Part shown: piece after piece, positions 1 to 9,441 of the stretch
Numbering within the stretch: the stretch's first letter is position 1
Layout: the number at the start of each line of letters is the position of its first letter
From: Gp13-AA77 sp035946575
GTDB taxonomy: Bacteria; Acidobacteriota; Terriglobia; UBA7540
Reading direction: 5' to 3'
NCBI GenBank assembly: GCA_035946575.1
Contig: DASYZG010000073.1
Span: forward strand, 13,545 to 77,544
Length of the DNA: 64,000 nucleotides
The notes under the pieces: generated by a model
Database searches by the model: none
What the model saw: the letters and a program-made list of their open reading frames with translations, nothing else
What the model was told of the DNA's origin: nothing
Program-made: the position numbers and the translations under genes

Positions 1-692
1 TTAAGCTGGGCGAAGGCCTTGCTGATGTTGTTCTGCGTGGTGATCAGCAGGAGCCTGGCCTGGGCGAGATTCACCTGGGCGAAGCTGAGATCGAGGTCAG
101 ATTTCAGCTTGTTCTTTACGAGCGCGCTGACCTGATCGGCCACCACCTGACGCTCATTGACGGTCTGCTGCGCCACTTTCAGAAGCTCCTGGGCGCGAAG
201 TACTTCAAAGAACGCCTGATCGACGGCTAACAAGACGTCATAGCGCGTGGCCTGCGCATTCTGCTGCGCGGCTTTCGAGCGCAGCCGCGAACTGGCCACC
301 AGGTTCGGCGTGCGTCCGGAGTCGGTGATGAGCTGATCGACGGTGATTCCCTGCCCGAAGCGATTGAACAGACGCGAATCCGTCAGAAAACCCGCGCCAA
401 TGCGCGTATTGTTGTCGGCCACCGAGCCGGTCACGCTTCCGAACACGGTCGGGTAATAGGCCGAAAGCTGCTCTCGCACGGCTTCGTTGCCGGCCTGGGC
501 CTGGTACTGGGCCGCCAGGACCTGCGGATGATTCTTCAGTGCGAGGGCCTCGGCCTGCTTCAGCGTCAAGAGCGAAGCCGTTGGCGTTGGCAGCGTCTGC
601 TGAGGGGGCGGAGGAGACTTGGGTGGCCGGCTGGCGGCGCGGGCGGACGAGACCAGCAGCGCTGACGTTGCGAAGATCAACAATTTCCTCAT
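1..692 (-). CDS. TolC-family outer-membrane efflux protein (partial, C-terminus outside window)
   Basis: The reading frame is open to the left edge, so only about the first 230 residues are present. It starts at ATG 690-692 with MRKLLIFATSALLVSSARAA, a Sec-type signal peptide, then a Pro/Ser-rich linker and a helical section typical of the TolC/OEP family (LTLKQAEALALKNHPQVLAA, then long amphipathic helices). TolC proteins form the outer-membrane and periplasmic duct of tripartite pumps. It lies downstream of the RND pump gene on the same strand with a 132-bp gap, as expected for an adaptor-pump-channel operon. The assignment to the OEP superfamily is strong; the substrate is unknown. Confidence 0.85.
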   Translation of the reverse strand, partial: MRKLLIFATSALLVSSARAASRPPKSPPPPQQTLPTPTASLLTLKQAEALALKNHPQVLAAQYQAQAGNEAVREQLSAYYPTVFGSVTGSVADNNTRIGAGFLTDSRLFNRFGQGITVDQLITDSGRTPNLVASSRLRSKAAQQNAQATRYDVLLAVDQAFFEVLRAQELLKVAQQTVNERQVVADQVSALVKNKLKSDLDLSFAQVNLAQARLLLITTQNNISKAFAQL

Positions 693-824
693 GAATCCGA
701 GTCCTTCCTGGTTATGAAGAGTACCATTCCCCTCCGGCATACGGCTGGTACTCGGAAGAGTCCAACCACACCGTCTCATGGACAACTTACTTCGCTTGCC
801 CCGTGCTCAACGCCAGCCACTGAA

Positions 825-3800
825 TCAAGGCTCGGGCGCCGCAGGTGCTGGGGTGGAAGCTCTCTTGCCATAAATGCACAAATACGCAGCCGGAACGATG
901 AATACCGTAAGCGCCACGGAAACGATGAGCCCGCCGATGATAGTGCGGCCGAGCGACGCGTAAGCTTCGCTCCCTGTCTCGAGTTTCAAGGCCATGGGAA
1001 TGAGTCCGAAAATCGTGGCAAGCGAAGTCATCAGAATAGGCCGCAAACGGATCCGGCAGGAGTTTACTACGGCGTCGCGTACTGACATCTCCGCCTCCAG
1101 ATGATGGGCAAATTCCACGATCAGAATACTATTCGAGCTCACCATGCCCACCATCATCACAAGCCCCATGAGCGACATCACGTTAAGCGTCGTTCCCGTC
1201 AGCCAAAGGATGATCAGAACTCCGGTAATGCCAGTGGGGACAGCCAACAGAATCAGGACCGGATCCAAGAAGGAGCGGAACTGCGCCACCAAGACGAGAT
1301 AGAGCAGAGCCAGCGCCAGAATCAGGCCGAAGCCGAAGCTGCTGAACGAGCGGCGCATGCCTTCGACCATCCCGCGCATTTCGAGTTCCACGCCAGAGGG
1401 AAGATGTGTTCCGGTCATGACCCGGTTGATCTCGCTGGCGACACGGCCCAGGTCCTCGGAAGTAGGGGTCACGTAGAGATCAACGATGCGCTGAATCTGA
1501 TAATGATCTACTTCGCTGGGCGCCCTGAGGTGGGAAACCTTGGCCACCTCGTCAAGAAACGCCGGTTCCTTGGAAGCCGGTGCGCGCAGCGGAATCCCCT
1601 TCAGTGAGAAGACGCTGTTGATATCGCGCTCCGGATACTGAACGGTAAGGAAGTAATCGTTGCCGGTGTGTGGATCGATCCAGTAACTCGGTGCGATCAT
1701 CTGATCAGACGTGAGCGCGGTGATGACGTTATCCACGACCTCCTTCTGGGTAAGGCCCAATTCTCCCGCCCGGACGCGGTCGACTTGCAATCTCAAGGCC
1801 GGGTAATCGATATCCTGCGGAATATAGACCTGGCTTACGTCCGGCAAACCGCGGACCTCGTTGGCCAGATCGGTGGCGATACGATAGGTGGATTGGAGGT
1901 TCTGGCCGGTCACTTGTAAGTCGATGGGTGCGGGCAGGCCCTGGTTCAAGACGGCATCCTGCAGGCCGCCTGACTGCACGAAGGCGCTCACCTCCGGCAG
2001 GTCCGCCGCGATGCGCTTCCGGACGCCGTCCATATAGGTGTAGCTGTCGATTCGATGATCGTCAGTCAGGGCCACCTGGACCGTAGCCGTGTGCGGTCCA
2101 GAGTTTGTGGTATAGATCGATGAAAACCCGGGGATGACTCCGATGTTGGAGACGATCAGTTTTAAATCGTGCGGCTGCACAACCTGACGGACGATACCTT
2201 CCACCTTCGCCACCAGACGGTCTGTTTCCTCAATGCGCGTTCCTGTCGGCGCCTTGACGTTGATCACAAACTGGCCGGCGTCGCTGCGCGGGAAGAAGGC
2301 CTCGCCCAGCAGCGGGAGAATGAAAAGACTGCCGACGAAGATTCCGAGAATCACGACGACCACGAACCCGGGTCGAAGCAAAGACCGATCGACCGTCTTC
2401 TCGTACCAGTCGAGCATCTGCCTGAACCGATGATTGAAGGCTTCATTGAATCGGGCGCCCCGGGAGGGCCGCTCCTGCCCTTCTACCGCTGAACTCGTTT
2501 CGGCGCCCAACTCAGGCTGCGTACTGTGCCGGACGCCTTTGATGAGCTTTGCGCAAAACAGCGGCACGACGGTGAGGGCGATAAAGTACGAGGCGAACAA
2601 GGCCAACACGACGGCCAGAGCCAGAGCCGAGAAAAGGAATTTGCTCACGCCATAGAGGAACGTGACCGGGAAAAAGACCACGGCGCTGGCGATGGTGGCC
2701 GCCAGCACCGCCATACTCACTTCCTGGCCGCCTTTCTCGGCCGCCACCTCCGGCGTTTCGCCGAGTTCCATGTGGCGGAAGATATTCTCCAGGACAATCA
2801 CCGAGTTATCGATGAGGCGAGAAAAGACGATCGCCAGGCCTGCCAGAACCATGCTGTTGATCGTGCTGCCTCCGAAGTACAGCGCGATGACAGCCGCAAG
2901 GGCGGAGAGCGGAATTGAAAGGAAGACGGCAGCGGTTCCGCGCAGGCTGCCCAGGAACAAAAGGACCATCAGTCCGGTCAGCAGGAGACCGGTGGCGCCT
3001 TCGTGAATCAGCGTGGCAATGGCCCTCTTCACGTATGCTGACTGGTCAAATACGATGCTAGCCACGAGGCGCTTGGGCACGCCAAACAGGTGTGATGCGA
3101 CCTTCTTGACGTTGTCGACCACCGCAATGGTATTGGTATCCCCTCCCTGCTTCATGATGGGGAGATAGACGGATTTTTGGCCGTTTACCCGTACGATGTT
3201 GGTCTGAATTGTCTGAGCATCGCGTGCGTTCCCGACGTCTCCCACGGTGACATAGGAATTACCGACGGTTTTGAGCGGGACGTTGTTGATGTCTGCCACG
3301 TCTTCGATCTGGCTATTCGTGTAAATGTTGTAATCGAAGGGGCCGATCTTGGCATCGCCGGCCGGCAGGATGAGGTTCGCCTGGTTCACGGCCCGGACGA
3401 CGTCCATCACGCTGAGGCCGTGCGATTGCAGCTTCAGGGGATCGACGTATACCATGACCTGCCGGTATTTCCCGCCAAAAGGCGGCGGAACCGAAGCTCC
3501 GGGCGCCGTAGCGATCTGGTTCCGGACCTCGAATTGGCCGAGATCACGGAGCTGGGTCTCGCTCAGACCCTGACCTTGCAGAGTGATCAGACAGACGGGC
3601 AGACTGGAAGCGTCGAACTTCATCACCACGGGCGGAAGCGTCCCGGGCGGCAGCCGGCGGAGGTCGGCCATGGCGAGATTTGAGATCTCATCCACATCGG
3701 CGTCGGCGCTAGTCCCCGGCTGGAAGTAGATCTTGATGATGCTGGCGCCGGGCAGCGAGCGCGATTCCATGTGATCAATGCCGGCGCCCAGGGTAAAGAA

Positions 3801-4001
3801 TCGCTCGAATCGGCCTGTGATCTCGGTCTCGATGTCCTCGGGCGGCATGCCGTTGTAGAAGGTCGCGACCACGACTTCCGGAATATTGATCGGCGGAAAC
3901 AGGTCCACGGGCATGCGTAGGAGGCTGGTAAGACCGATCACGACCACGAAGAGGGACAAAACAACGATAAAATAAGGATTGCGAATGGAAAAGCGCGACA
4001 C
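825..4001 (-). CDS. RND-family efflux pump inner-membrane permease (AcrB/MdtB-like)
   Basis: A 1058-residue protein, normal length for an RND permease. The first helix is at about residues 10-28, with a helix cluster near 335-480, a second helix near 545, and a C-terminal cluster from about 875. Periplasmic porter loops lie between. It starts with GTG, sharing one base with the TAG stop of the upstream adaptor, so the two are translationally coupled. In AcrB the TM4 pair D407/D408 and TM10 K940 relay protons. Here the matching TM4 stretch reads SRLIDNSVIVLEN (D398, then N399), and the TM10 stretch reads MVSSNSILIVEFA with serine at the lysine position. Two of three relay residues therefore differ. 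Family membership is certain; substrate and coupling ion are not. Confidence 0.95.
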   Translation of the reverse strand: MSRFSIRNPYFIVVLSLFVVVIGLTSLLRMPVDLFPPINIPEVVVATFYNGMPPEDIETEITGRFERFFTLGAGIDHMESRSLPGASIIKIYFQPGTSADADVDEISNLAMADLRRLPPGTLPPVVMKFDASSLPVCLITLQGQGLSETQLRDLGQFEVRNQIATAPGASVPPPFGGKYRQVMVYVDPLKLQSHGLSVMDVVRAVNQANLILPAGDAKIGPFDYNIYTNSQIEDVADINNVPLKTVGNSYVTVGDVGNARDAQTIQTNIVRVNGQKSVYLPIMKQGGDTNTIAVVDNVKKVASHLFGVPKRLVASIVFDQSAYVKRAIATLIHEGATGLLLTGLMVLLFLGSLRGTAAVFLSIPLSALAAVIALYFGGSTINSMVLAGLAIVFSRLIDNSVIVLENIFRHMELGETPEVAAEKGGQEVSMAVLAATIASAVVFFPVTFLYGVSKFLFSALALAVVLALFASYFIALTVVPLFCAKLIKGVRHSTQPELGAETSSAVEGQERPSRGARFNEAFNHRFRQMLDWYEKTVDRSLLRPGFVVVVILGIFVGSLFILPLLGEAFFPRSDAGQFVINVKAPTGTRIEETDRLVAKVEGIVRQVVQPHDLKLIVSNIGVIPGFSSIYTTNSGPHTATVQVALTDDHRIDSYTYMDGVRKRIAADLPEVSAFVQSGGLQDAVLNQGLPAPIDLQVTGQNLQSTYRIATDLANEVRGLPDVSQVYIPQDIDYPALRLQVDRVRAGELGLTQKEVVDNVITALTSDQMIAPSYWIDPHTGNDYFLTVQYPERDINSVFSLKGIPLRAPASKEPAFLDEVAKVSHLRAPSEVDHYQIQRIVDLYVTPTSEDLGRVASEINRVMTGTHLPSGVELEMRGMVEGMRRSFSSFGFGLILALALLYLVLVAQFRSFLDPVLILLAVPTGITGVLIILWLTGTTLNVMSLMGLVMMVGMVSSNSILIVEFAHHLEAEMSVRDAVVNSCRIRLRPILMTSLATIFGLIPMALKLETGSEAYASLGRTIIGGLIVSVALTVFIVPAAYLCIYGKRASTPAPAAPEP

Positions 4002-5257
4002 TAGCTGGCTCCCTCCAATTCCGACAACTCGATCAGCTTCGGCCTGACGATCTCGCCTGACCGTAGCTGACTAGTGTTCCCCACGACCACCTGATCGCCC
4101 TCGGCCAGTCCGGAGAGAATCTGGATCCGGCTGCGCGTCTCGAGCCCGAGCGCTACCGGCTGGAGTTCAATCTGGTTGTTCTGGTTCACGCGATATACAA
4201 AAGCCTTGTTCCCCTCGCGCGTGATCGCCTGCACAGGAACGCTCAACGCACTCTTATCTTGCGCCACAGGCAATTCCACATAGGCGTACATGCCCGGCAC
4301 GATTACGTAATTCGGGTTTGGCACCTCCACTTCGGTGTGCATGGTGCGCGTTTCCAGATCAATCTGATCTGAGGTCAGGGTCACCTTGCCCTGAAATCTC
4401 TTGTGAAGCGCGGAGACCCGCACTTCGACCGGCTCCCCGATGCGAATATCCGGCACCACGGTCTCGGGTACCGGAATCACCAGGCGCAGGAGGTCGTTCT
4501 GGGAGAGGCGGCACAAAGCGAGGCCGTTTTCGCTGCTCGACGTGCCGGCCGGAAGCAGAGCACCCGTGTAGGCATCCAGCTCCGTCACCACGCCGTCAAA
4601 CGGAGCCGTGATGCGCGCATAGGAGAAGAGAGCCTGATCCTTCTGGAGCGTGGCCTTTGACGCCGCCAGCTCCTCATCGGCGGCGGCGACCGCATCGAGG
4701 CTGGCAGAGACCTGGGCGTTTGACTGCTCGTCCTTGCCGAGTGCCACATCGACTTCCTCCTGGGCAACCAGGCCGGGATTCGTCTTCTGGACCCCACTAA
4801 GACGGGTGTAAGTCAGATGAGCGACCTGATAAGCCGCCTTGTCCCGCGCCAGTTCTTCCTTCGCCCGTTCCAGGTCCTGCTCGCTTCTCTGTTCCGCCGC
4901 CTTGTCATGGTCGATTTGCTCCACGAGCTCCGGAATTTCGAGAACTGCCATCAATTGCCCAGTCCTGACATGCGTTCCCCAATCGATGTCGAGCTGCTTC
5001 ACGTACCCGGATTCCTTGGCGTGGATATCGATCTCTTGGTACGGCCGGAACTCCGAAGCAACCTCGATTTCATTGGCCAGGTTCTGGCGGCTGACCTTGA
5101 CCACGGGCGCGATGGGCGCGCTGGCGGCAGCATCCGGCGCGCTGTCTGCCGGCCGCGAACACGAAGGAATCAAAAAGCCAATCGAGGCGATCAAGATCAG
5201 AGCTCCTCCTCGCATTGCTGTTTTGCGGGGCGGGACGCTCAAGCGGCGTATTCTCAT
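4001..5257 (-). CDS. RND efflux periplasmic adaptor lipoprotein (HlyD/AcrA-like)
   Basis: About 418 residues. I chose ATG at 5255-5257 because an AAGGA motif sits six bases upstream; a TTG/GTG-type start ten codons further up is possible. The N-terminus has a basic region, a hydrophobic stretch ALILIASIGFLIPSC and a lipobox cysteine (LIPSC), so it is probably a lipid-anchored adaptor. A biotinyl-lipoyl half (HAKESGYVKQLDID), a long coiled coil of about 100 residues rich in Glu/Lys/Ala, the second lipoyl half (ITAPFDGVVTELDAYTGALL) and beta-barrel/membrane-proximal domains follow. It bridges pump and TolC. First gene of the three-gene minus-strand operon. Confidence 0.92.
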   Translation of the reverse strand: MRIRRLSVPPRKTAMRGGALILIASIGFLIPSCSRPADSAPDAAASAPIAPVVKVSRQNLANEIEVASEFRPYQEIDIHAKESGYVKQLDIDWGTHVRTGQLMAVLEIPELVEQIDHDKAAEQRSEQDLERAKEELARDKAAYQVAHLTYTRLSGVQKTNPGLVAQEEVDVALGKDEQSNAQVSASLDAVAAADEELAASKATLQKDQALFSYARITAPFDGVVTELDAYTGALLPAGTSSSENGLALCRLSQNDLLRLVIPVPETVVPDIRIGEPVEVRVSALHKRFQGKVTLTSDQIDLETRTMHTEVEVPNPNYVIVPGMYAYVELPVAQDKSALSVPVQAITREGNKAFVYRVNQNNQIELQPVALGLETRSRIQILSGLAEGDQVVVGNTSQLRSGEIVRPKLIELSELEGAS

Positions 5258-5477
5258 TCTTTTCCTTTGCACTGCTACCCCCCTCAATACCGGACCATTC
5301 CTCGCGTTGAGACGCGATTTGAGATTTAAAGCGACCTGAGTAGCTAAGCCACCTTGTGGCCGGCCTGGTGCGAGTCATAAGCCGCGACGCGGCGTACGGC
5401 CGTCGGCGAACTCACGGCCCCAAGCAAGTCTTACGCGCGGCCCCGGTATTGGCGGTCTACGGCCACTCAGGCGTCAC

Positions 5478-6176
5478 TCAGACTCCATCCTTCAGAACGT
5501 CGCGCAGCTTTTCCAGCGAGAACTCGCCGGAGCCGCAGAATGCGATGATCTTCTCTTCTGTCTTGCGCAGTTTCTCCGCCGCCAGGGGGACATCCGCCGC
5601 GACTGCTTTCGGAACCGTCAGCAACCCATGCCGGTCGCCATGAAGCAGATCGCCAGGCTGGAGTTCCAGGCCGCCAATCTCGACCGGCGCACCGTAGTCG
5701 AAGATGTGGGCGTAGGCGTGAGAGACGGCGACCGTTCCGGCAAATAAATGAAGGCCCATCCCGCGGACCGTGGGCAACTCGCGTACGGCACCATTGGTCA
5801 CGTAGCCCACGCATCCCAGCGCCCGCATGATGGCTGCATGAACGTCACCGGCGAAGGCTCCGAGCCCGGGTTCCTTGTCGACATCCTGAAGCACGACAAT
5901 CCGCGGCGGAGGAATCCGGAGCACGTATTGCCACCATTCCGTCCGATCATGGTAGTCTCCACCCTGCATCGGCGGGCTGCCGCTGCGCAGCCTCGCCGTT
6001 ACCGCGTAGCCGACCATCGGCGGAAGATCGTCAAAGACACATCGAATGCTGGAGTCTGCGAAACCCGTGTTTCGCAAACGGACACCGAAGGTCTCAATTG
6101 CGTTCGAGACCATGCAGGTGTCGAGGCGCCGCAACGCGTTGAGTTGCGCCTCGGTCAGAACAGGCTCAGTGGCCAT
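5478..6176 (-). CDS. RraA-like / HMG aldolase-fold protein
   Basis: A 232-residue protein starting at ATG 6174-6176 with an AAGGA ribosome site 6-7 bases upstream. The fold signature of the RraA/dimethylmenaquinone-methyltransferase-like family is clear: DVHAAIMRALGCVGYVTNG followed by AVRELPTVRGMGLHLFAG, then PGDLLHGDRHGLLTVPKAVA. Family members include RNase E inhibitors and 4-hydroxy-4-methyl-2-oxoglutarate/oxaloacetate lyases, which use a GxxRD motif to bind substrate and divalent metal. Here the motif reads GAVRE, so the aspartate is a glutamate. The function within the family is therefore open. It is a single gene, with no catabolic neighbours. Confidence 0.8.
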   Translation of the reverse strand: MATEPVLTEAQLNALRRLDTCMVSNAIETFGVRLRNTGFADSSIRCVFDDLPPMVGYAVTARLRSGSPPMQGGDYHDRTEWWQYVLRIPPPRIVVLQDVDKEPGLGAFAGDVHAAIMRALGCVGYVTNGAVRELPTVRGMGLHLFAGTVAVSHAYAHIFDYGAPVEIGGLELQPGDLLHGDRHGLLTVPKAVAADVPLAAEKLRKTEEKIIAFCGSGEFSLEKLRDVLKDGV

Positions 6177-6246
6177 ACCAGTCCTTTTCCTGACTTGCAC
6201 GGAGGCGATGTTGCCCGATAACAGAGCTCTGGAAACGGGAAAACAG

Positions 6247-6585
6247 CTAGAGAGAAAACGGAGGGGATCGAAGCGCGGTACTGCTGAAGAAATGGACGAC
6301 CCGGAATGGCGGATCACTCCGGCGGCTTACCCGCACGCTGGCGCGACCGGGACGGCCTGGGAAGGCAGCAACGGTGGCCCGCGCCGGGATGCTGCGAACC
6401 GGGCTTACGCGCCGGCTCTCCCGGATCTTGCAAGTTCGAGATATCCAGTGGGAACCGCCGGCACGAGGCATGCTGAAACCGTGCTTGGCCAACGTTGCCA
6501 GCGAGATCAGCGCAGCCGACAACAGCACGACCCAGAGCCTCCAACCTGCCCTGCGCCGAGCCCTCGCCGTCGGGCCCCCAGACAT
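6247..6585 (-). CDS. possible small membrane-anchored hypothetical protein
   Basis: A 112-codon frame starting at ATG 6583-6585 behind a GGGAAGAG stretch. It would encode a basic N-terminus and one hydrophobic helix (LWVVLLSAALISLATLA), then a low-complexity Arg/Ser/Pro tail with no family I recognise. The tail looks like uncharacterised or out-of-frame coding, so only the first 40-50 residues look protein-like. It lies alone between the RraA-like gene and the porin in an otherwise empty 578-bp stretch (6177-6754). This may be non-coding. Confidence 0.3.
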   Translation of the reverse strand: MSGGPTARARRRAGWRLWVVLLSAALISLATLAKHGFSMPRAGGSHWISRTCKIRESRRVSPVRSIPARATVAAFPGRPGRASVRVSRRSDPPFRVVHFFSSTALRSPPFSL

Positions 6586-6754
6586 ATTCTCTTCCCTCGC
6601 TGGTGTTAGGTCCACGATTGTATGACGGCTGATTATACCGTCAGGATGCCCGAAAATGCCAGCCACGTCGAAGTACTTGAAAAAGAGAGCGCCCGGCTGC
6701 GCAGCACATCCCACGCAGCCGGACCTTATTCCGGCGGAGCGCTGTCGGCATAAG

Positions 6755-8617
6755 CTACGGCAGAACGTAGCGCAAGTCCACGTACGCCATGCTCAAGTGC
6801 GCGTCCTTCGGACCCGACACCACCCAAGGATTGCGGGTGAGGTACGAGTACTGGGTGATCAACTGCAGTGCGCCATAATGCGGGTTCTTCCAAAAGGTTT
6901 GAATCACTCCGAACGTGGGCTCCTGAATGCTCCGGTTCTGGCTGCTGGACGAACCCGGATACCCATAGCCGACGTACTGCGGGCTGCTGGTCACCATGCT
7001 AAAGTTGCAGGCGGCTGTGGTGCCCGGAGGGCTGTCCGGCGGTATCGCCTGGGCGTAGCAATTGACGCCGTAGTCGCGGCCAACGTACATGGCGCCATAG
7101 TAGCCGTACAACATGGTTTGCTTGTTGATCTGGTACTCGAATCCGGCGATGCCGGAGTCGGCGTGCACGAGCGACGGACGATAAATGCCCGCCGCGTTGT
7201 AGTCCACCACAAAGTTCGGCGCCAACCCGAAGATGTAGCGGCCGGCTCCGTCGCTGTAGAAGGTGTTGAGGATCAAGTGCAGATTCTTCACTACTTCCAG
7301 GTTGAAGTTCGCTGAAAACCCGCCGCCGGTTGCCGCGTTACGCACTTTGGCAGTCGGATCGAAGATTCGCGTCTGGGTCATCACTCCCGCGAACTCCACA
7401 TGTTCGTGGAGCTTTCCGATCATGGGATCGAACGCCACCTTGGCGACAACGTCGGGCGCCACGCTGGGCGCTGCTGGATTGTTGCCGGCGTTTGAGTTCG
7501 TGATCGAGCCAGAGCCGTTGTCTCCCTGGGCCGCGAGAGAGCCGGGCACCGTGGCGCCTCCGTAGTACTGGTCGCCATCTTCAATCGAGATTCCGGCCGC
7601 GATCGTGTCGGTGGGGTGATAGATCAGGCGCAGCTGAGCCTGGCGCGACCAAGTCAGGCCCAATTGGTAGTTCGTATCCATGTCCTGCGAATAGAAGATA
7701 TCGGATGGGTTCGGAGAGAGCCCCTGCCGGTTCGGGGTCATCATGCTCCACGACTGGCCGCCCAGAAACTCGAATTTGCCCTTGCGTCCATCGATCCAGT
7801 ACAAACGCGAGCGCATCGTATTGGAGTTGCTGGTGGTGTAAAGGTTCGGCACACTGAAACCGAGAAAGTCCGCCTCGACGTGACCGTGCCAGTCGAATCC
7901 CACGTACCTGGCGTTGACATCCATGCTGAGACGAGAGTTCTGCATGGTGAAGCGTGTTTCCGACAGCTGCCCCGCCGACGTATTGGAATAGGGAGCGCTC
8001 CCGAAAGACGAGCCGATGCCGCTGCCCAGGTTCGTTGAGCGGCCGAAAACCGTGAAATCCATGAAACCGCCGGGCGTGAACTCCGCGCCACCAATCTTGA
8101 CGGAGAGTGGACTCATTCCCTGTTCGTCGGCCTGCGACGCGCCGTTGTTGAAGAACGCAGGAATGTGCGGATCGGCGGACGACATCAGCGGCATGGCCGG
8201 CTGCGAGTCCGCGCTGGACTTGGGGATCACCGGTGTGAGGCTCGCCACCTCGCCGAAACTGGCGGGGCCGAGGCTGGCCGGCTGCCTGGCAGTTGACGGC
8301 GCCGCGGACGACGGGGCTGCAACCGACTCTGCCGGCGCGCTCGACGCTGTCATCGGCGAGGATTTCAAGTCCTTCGAGGCCTGCTCGGCACGATCCAGCC
8401 GCGCCTTCATCTGTTGCATGGTCGCCTGCATTTGTTCCAGCAACTTCTGCTGCGCCGCGAGTTGCTGCTTCAGCTGGGTGACGTCGTCGGATGCGCTGGC
8501 ATGATCAGCGCTCCCGGCGTTTTGCCGCGGTGCGTTTTGACAGAATGCCGAGCCTGCGCACGCCGCAACTAACAGGACAGCAAGTGCGGCGTCCCAGACT
8601 GGTCTGCGTATTTGCAT
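6755..8617 (-). CDS. outer-membrane porin with N-terminal coiled coil (DcaP-like)
   Basis: A 620-residue protein. I chose ATG 8615-8617 because a GAGGAGGG ribosome site lies five bases upstream. It has a signal peptide (ALAVLLVAACAGSAFCQ), then a coiled coil of about 40 residues (TQLKQQLAAQQKLLEQMQ...), a Ser/Ala/Pro linker, and from about residue 170 a beta-barrel: alternating polar and aromatic strands, RFTMQNSRLSMDVNARY, RLYWIDGRKGKFEFLGGQSW, ending with an outer-membrane-type strand (MAYVDLRYVLP). This is the arrangement of DcaP-type trimeric porins, whose coiled coil spans the periplasm. Monocistronic, with about 180 bp of upstream sequence before tRNA-Asp. The solute is unknown. Confidence 0.8.
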   Translation of the reverse strand: MQIRRPVWDAALAVLLVAACAGSAFCQNAPRQNAGSADHASASDDVTQLKQQLAAQQKLLEQMQATMQQMKARLDRAEQASKDLKSSPMTASSAPAESVAAPSSAAPSTARQPASLGPASFGEVASLTPVIPKSSADSQPAMPLMSSADPHIPAFFNNGASQADEQGMSPLSVKIGGAEFTPGGFMDFTVFGRSTNLGSGIGSSFGSAPYSNTSAGQLSETRFTMQNSRLSMDVNARYVGFDWHGHVEADFLGFSVPNLYTTSNSNTMRSRLYWIDGRKGKFEFLGGQSWSMMTPNRQGLSPNPSDIFYSQDMDTNYQLGLTWSRQAQLRLIYHPTDTIAAGISIEDGDQYYGGATVPGSLAAQGDNGSGSITNSNAGNNPAAPSVAPDVVAKVAFDPMIGKLHEHVEFAGVMTQTRIFDPTAKVRNAATGGGFSANFNLEVVKNLHLILNTFYSDGAGRYIFGLAPNFVVDYNAAGIYRPSLVHADSGIAGFEYQINKQTMLYGYYGAMYVGRDYGVNCYAQAIPPDSPPGTTAACNFSMVTSSPQYVGYGYPGSSSSQNRSIQEPTFGVIQTFWKNPHYGALQLITQYSYLTRNPWVVSGPKDAHLSMAYVDLRYVLP

Positions 8618-8802
8618 GCTAACCCTCCTCAAGTTGAAGTGCCTGTCTTCGTCGCTGAGAACCTCGGGACGTGCCGGCGAAGAGATATTCTGGGCGCCGC
8701 ACTGTTACGTTGCGGCTACGTGATTGTTATTTTTGTGTTACAGGCGGGCGGTTGCGTTCTTGTTTCAACAACTTACCAATGGTTAAACTGTCTGGAAGCT
8801 GG

Positions 8803-8876
8803 CGGGGACGACGGGGCTCGAACCCGCGACCTCATGCGTGACAGGCATGCGTTCTAACCAGCTGAACTACGTCCCC
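8803..8876 (-). tRNA. tRNA-Asp (GUC)
   Basis: On the minus strand, acceptor GGGGACG pairs with CGTCCCC. The D-arm, the anticodon loop CTGTCAC (anticodon GTC, complement at 8840-8842) and the T-loop GTTCGAG are all present, with discriminator G. A CCA tail is encoded at 8800-8802. The gene lies 57 bp from tRNA-Val on the same strand. Confidence 0.97.
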
Positions 8877-8933
8877 TCGTGAGGCGTGGTGCCGTCCGGG
8901 TCGCCGCGCTCGGCAAGGGCGCGGGTGGCATGG

Positions 8934-9007
8934 TGGGCGGTATCCGGATCGAACGGATGACCTTCTGCTTGTAAGGCAGACGCTCTGACCAGCTGAGCTA
9001 ACCGCCC
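8934..9007 (-). tRNA. tRNA-Val (UAC)
   Basis: On the minus strand the acceptor GGGCGGT pairs with ACCGCCC. The anticodon loop is CTTACAA, giving anticodon TAC. The T-arm contains GTTCGAT, the discriminator is A, and CCA is encoded at 8931-8933. It probably shares a transcript with the downstream tRNA-Asp. Confidence 0.97.
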
Positions 9008-9146
9008 TTCCGTTCCGGCTCGCCCTTTCCCTGCTCGGATTCTTCCGCGGGCCGGCGAGTTCTGGCCACGCGGCGCCTTGACCCTCAGACGTAAGCCAGT
9101 ATAGACTGGGCTCTATCGAGCGTCAAGCTAGCCGCTCACGATTACC

Positions 9147-9425
9147 ATGCAATTTCCACGCGAATATGTGGCCTACATGGCCCAGCAGATCCTGAAACGT
9201 CTCTCGGCGGCGGGCCTGATCCAGTACGACCAGCCCGATTACGTCAAGGAAGTGATGACCCAGGTGCTTAACCAGGAACTCGCCGTCGAGGACCGCATCA
9301 ACGACGAAGTGCGCGAGCGCCTGCAGCAGATCGAATCCGAGATGAAGCAGGCGGGTGCGTCCTACGAGGAGATGTTCAAAAAGGTGAAACGCCAGCTGGT
9401 GCGCGAGCGCAAGCTCGTGCTCTAA
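9147..9425 (+). CDS. DUF507 family protein, first of a tandem pair
   Basis: A 92-residue, highly charged and probably all-helical protein, MQFPREYVAYMAQQILKRL at the start and KKVKRQLVRERKLVL at the end. It matches the DUF507 family, small proteins common in Acidobacteria and Aquificae and of unknown function. The next gene, 16 bp downstream on the same strand, is a second DUF507 member, so the two probably form a bicistronic unit and perhaps a heteromeric complex. No signal peptide or membrane helix, so it is cytosolic. Family assignment is from sequence recall and is fairly secure. Confidence 0.88.
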   Translation: MQFPREYVAYMAQQILKRLSAAGLIQYDQPDYVKEVMTQVLNQELAVEDRINDEVRERLQQIESEMKQAGASYEEMFKKVKRQLVRERKLVL

Positions 9426-9441
9426 GCCCGGCCCGATTCCG

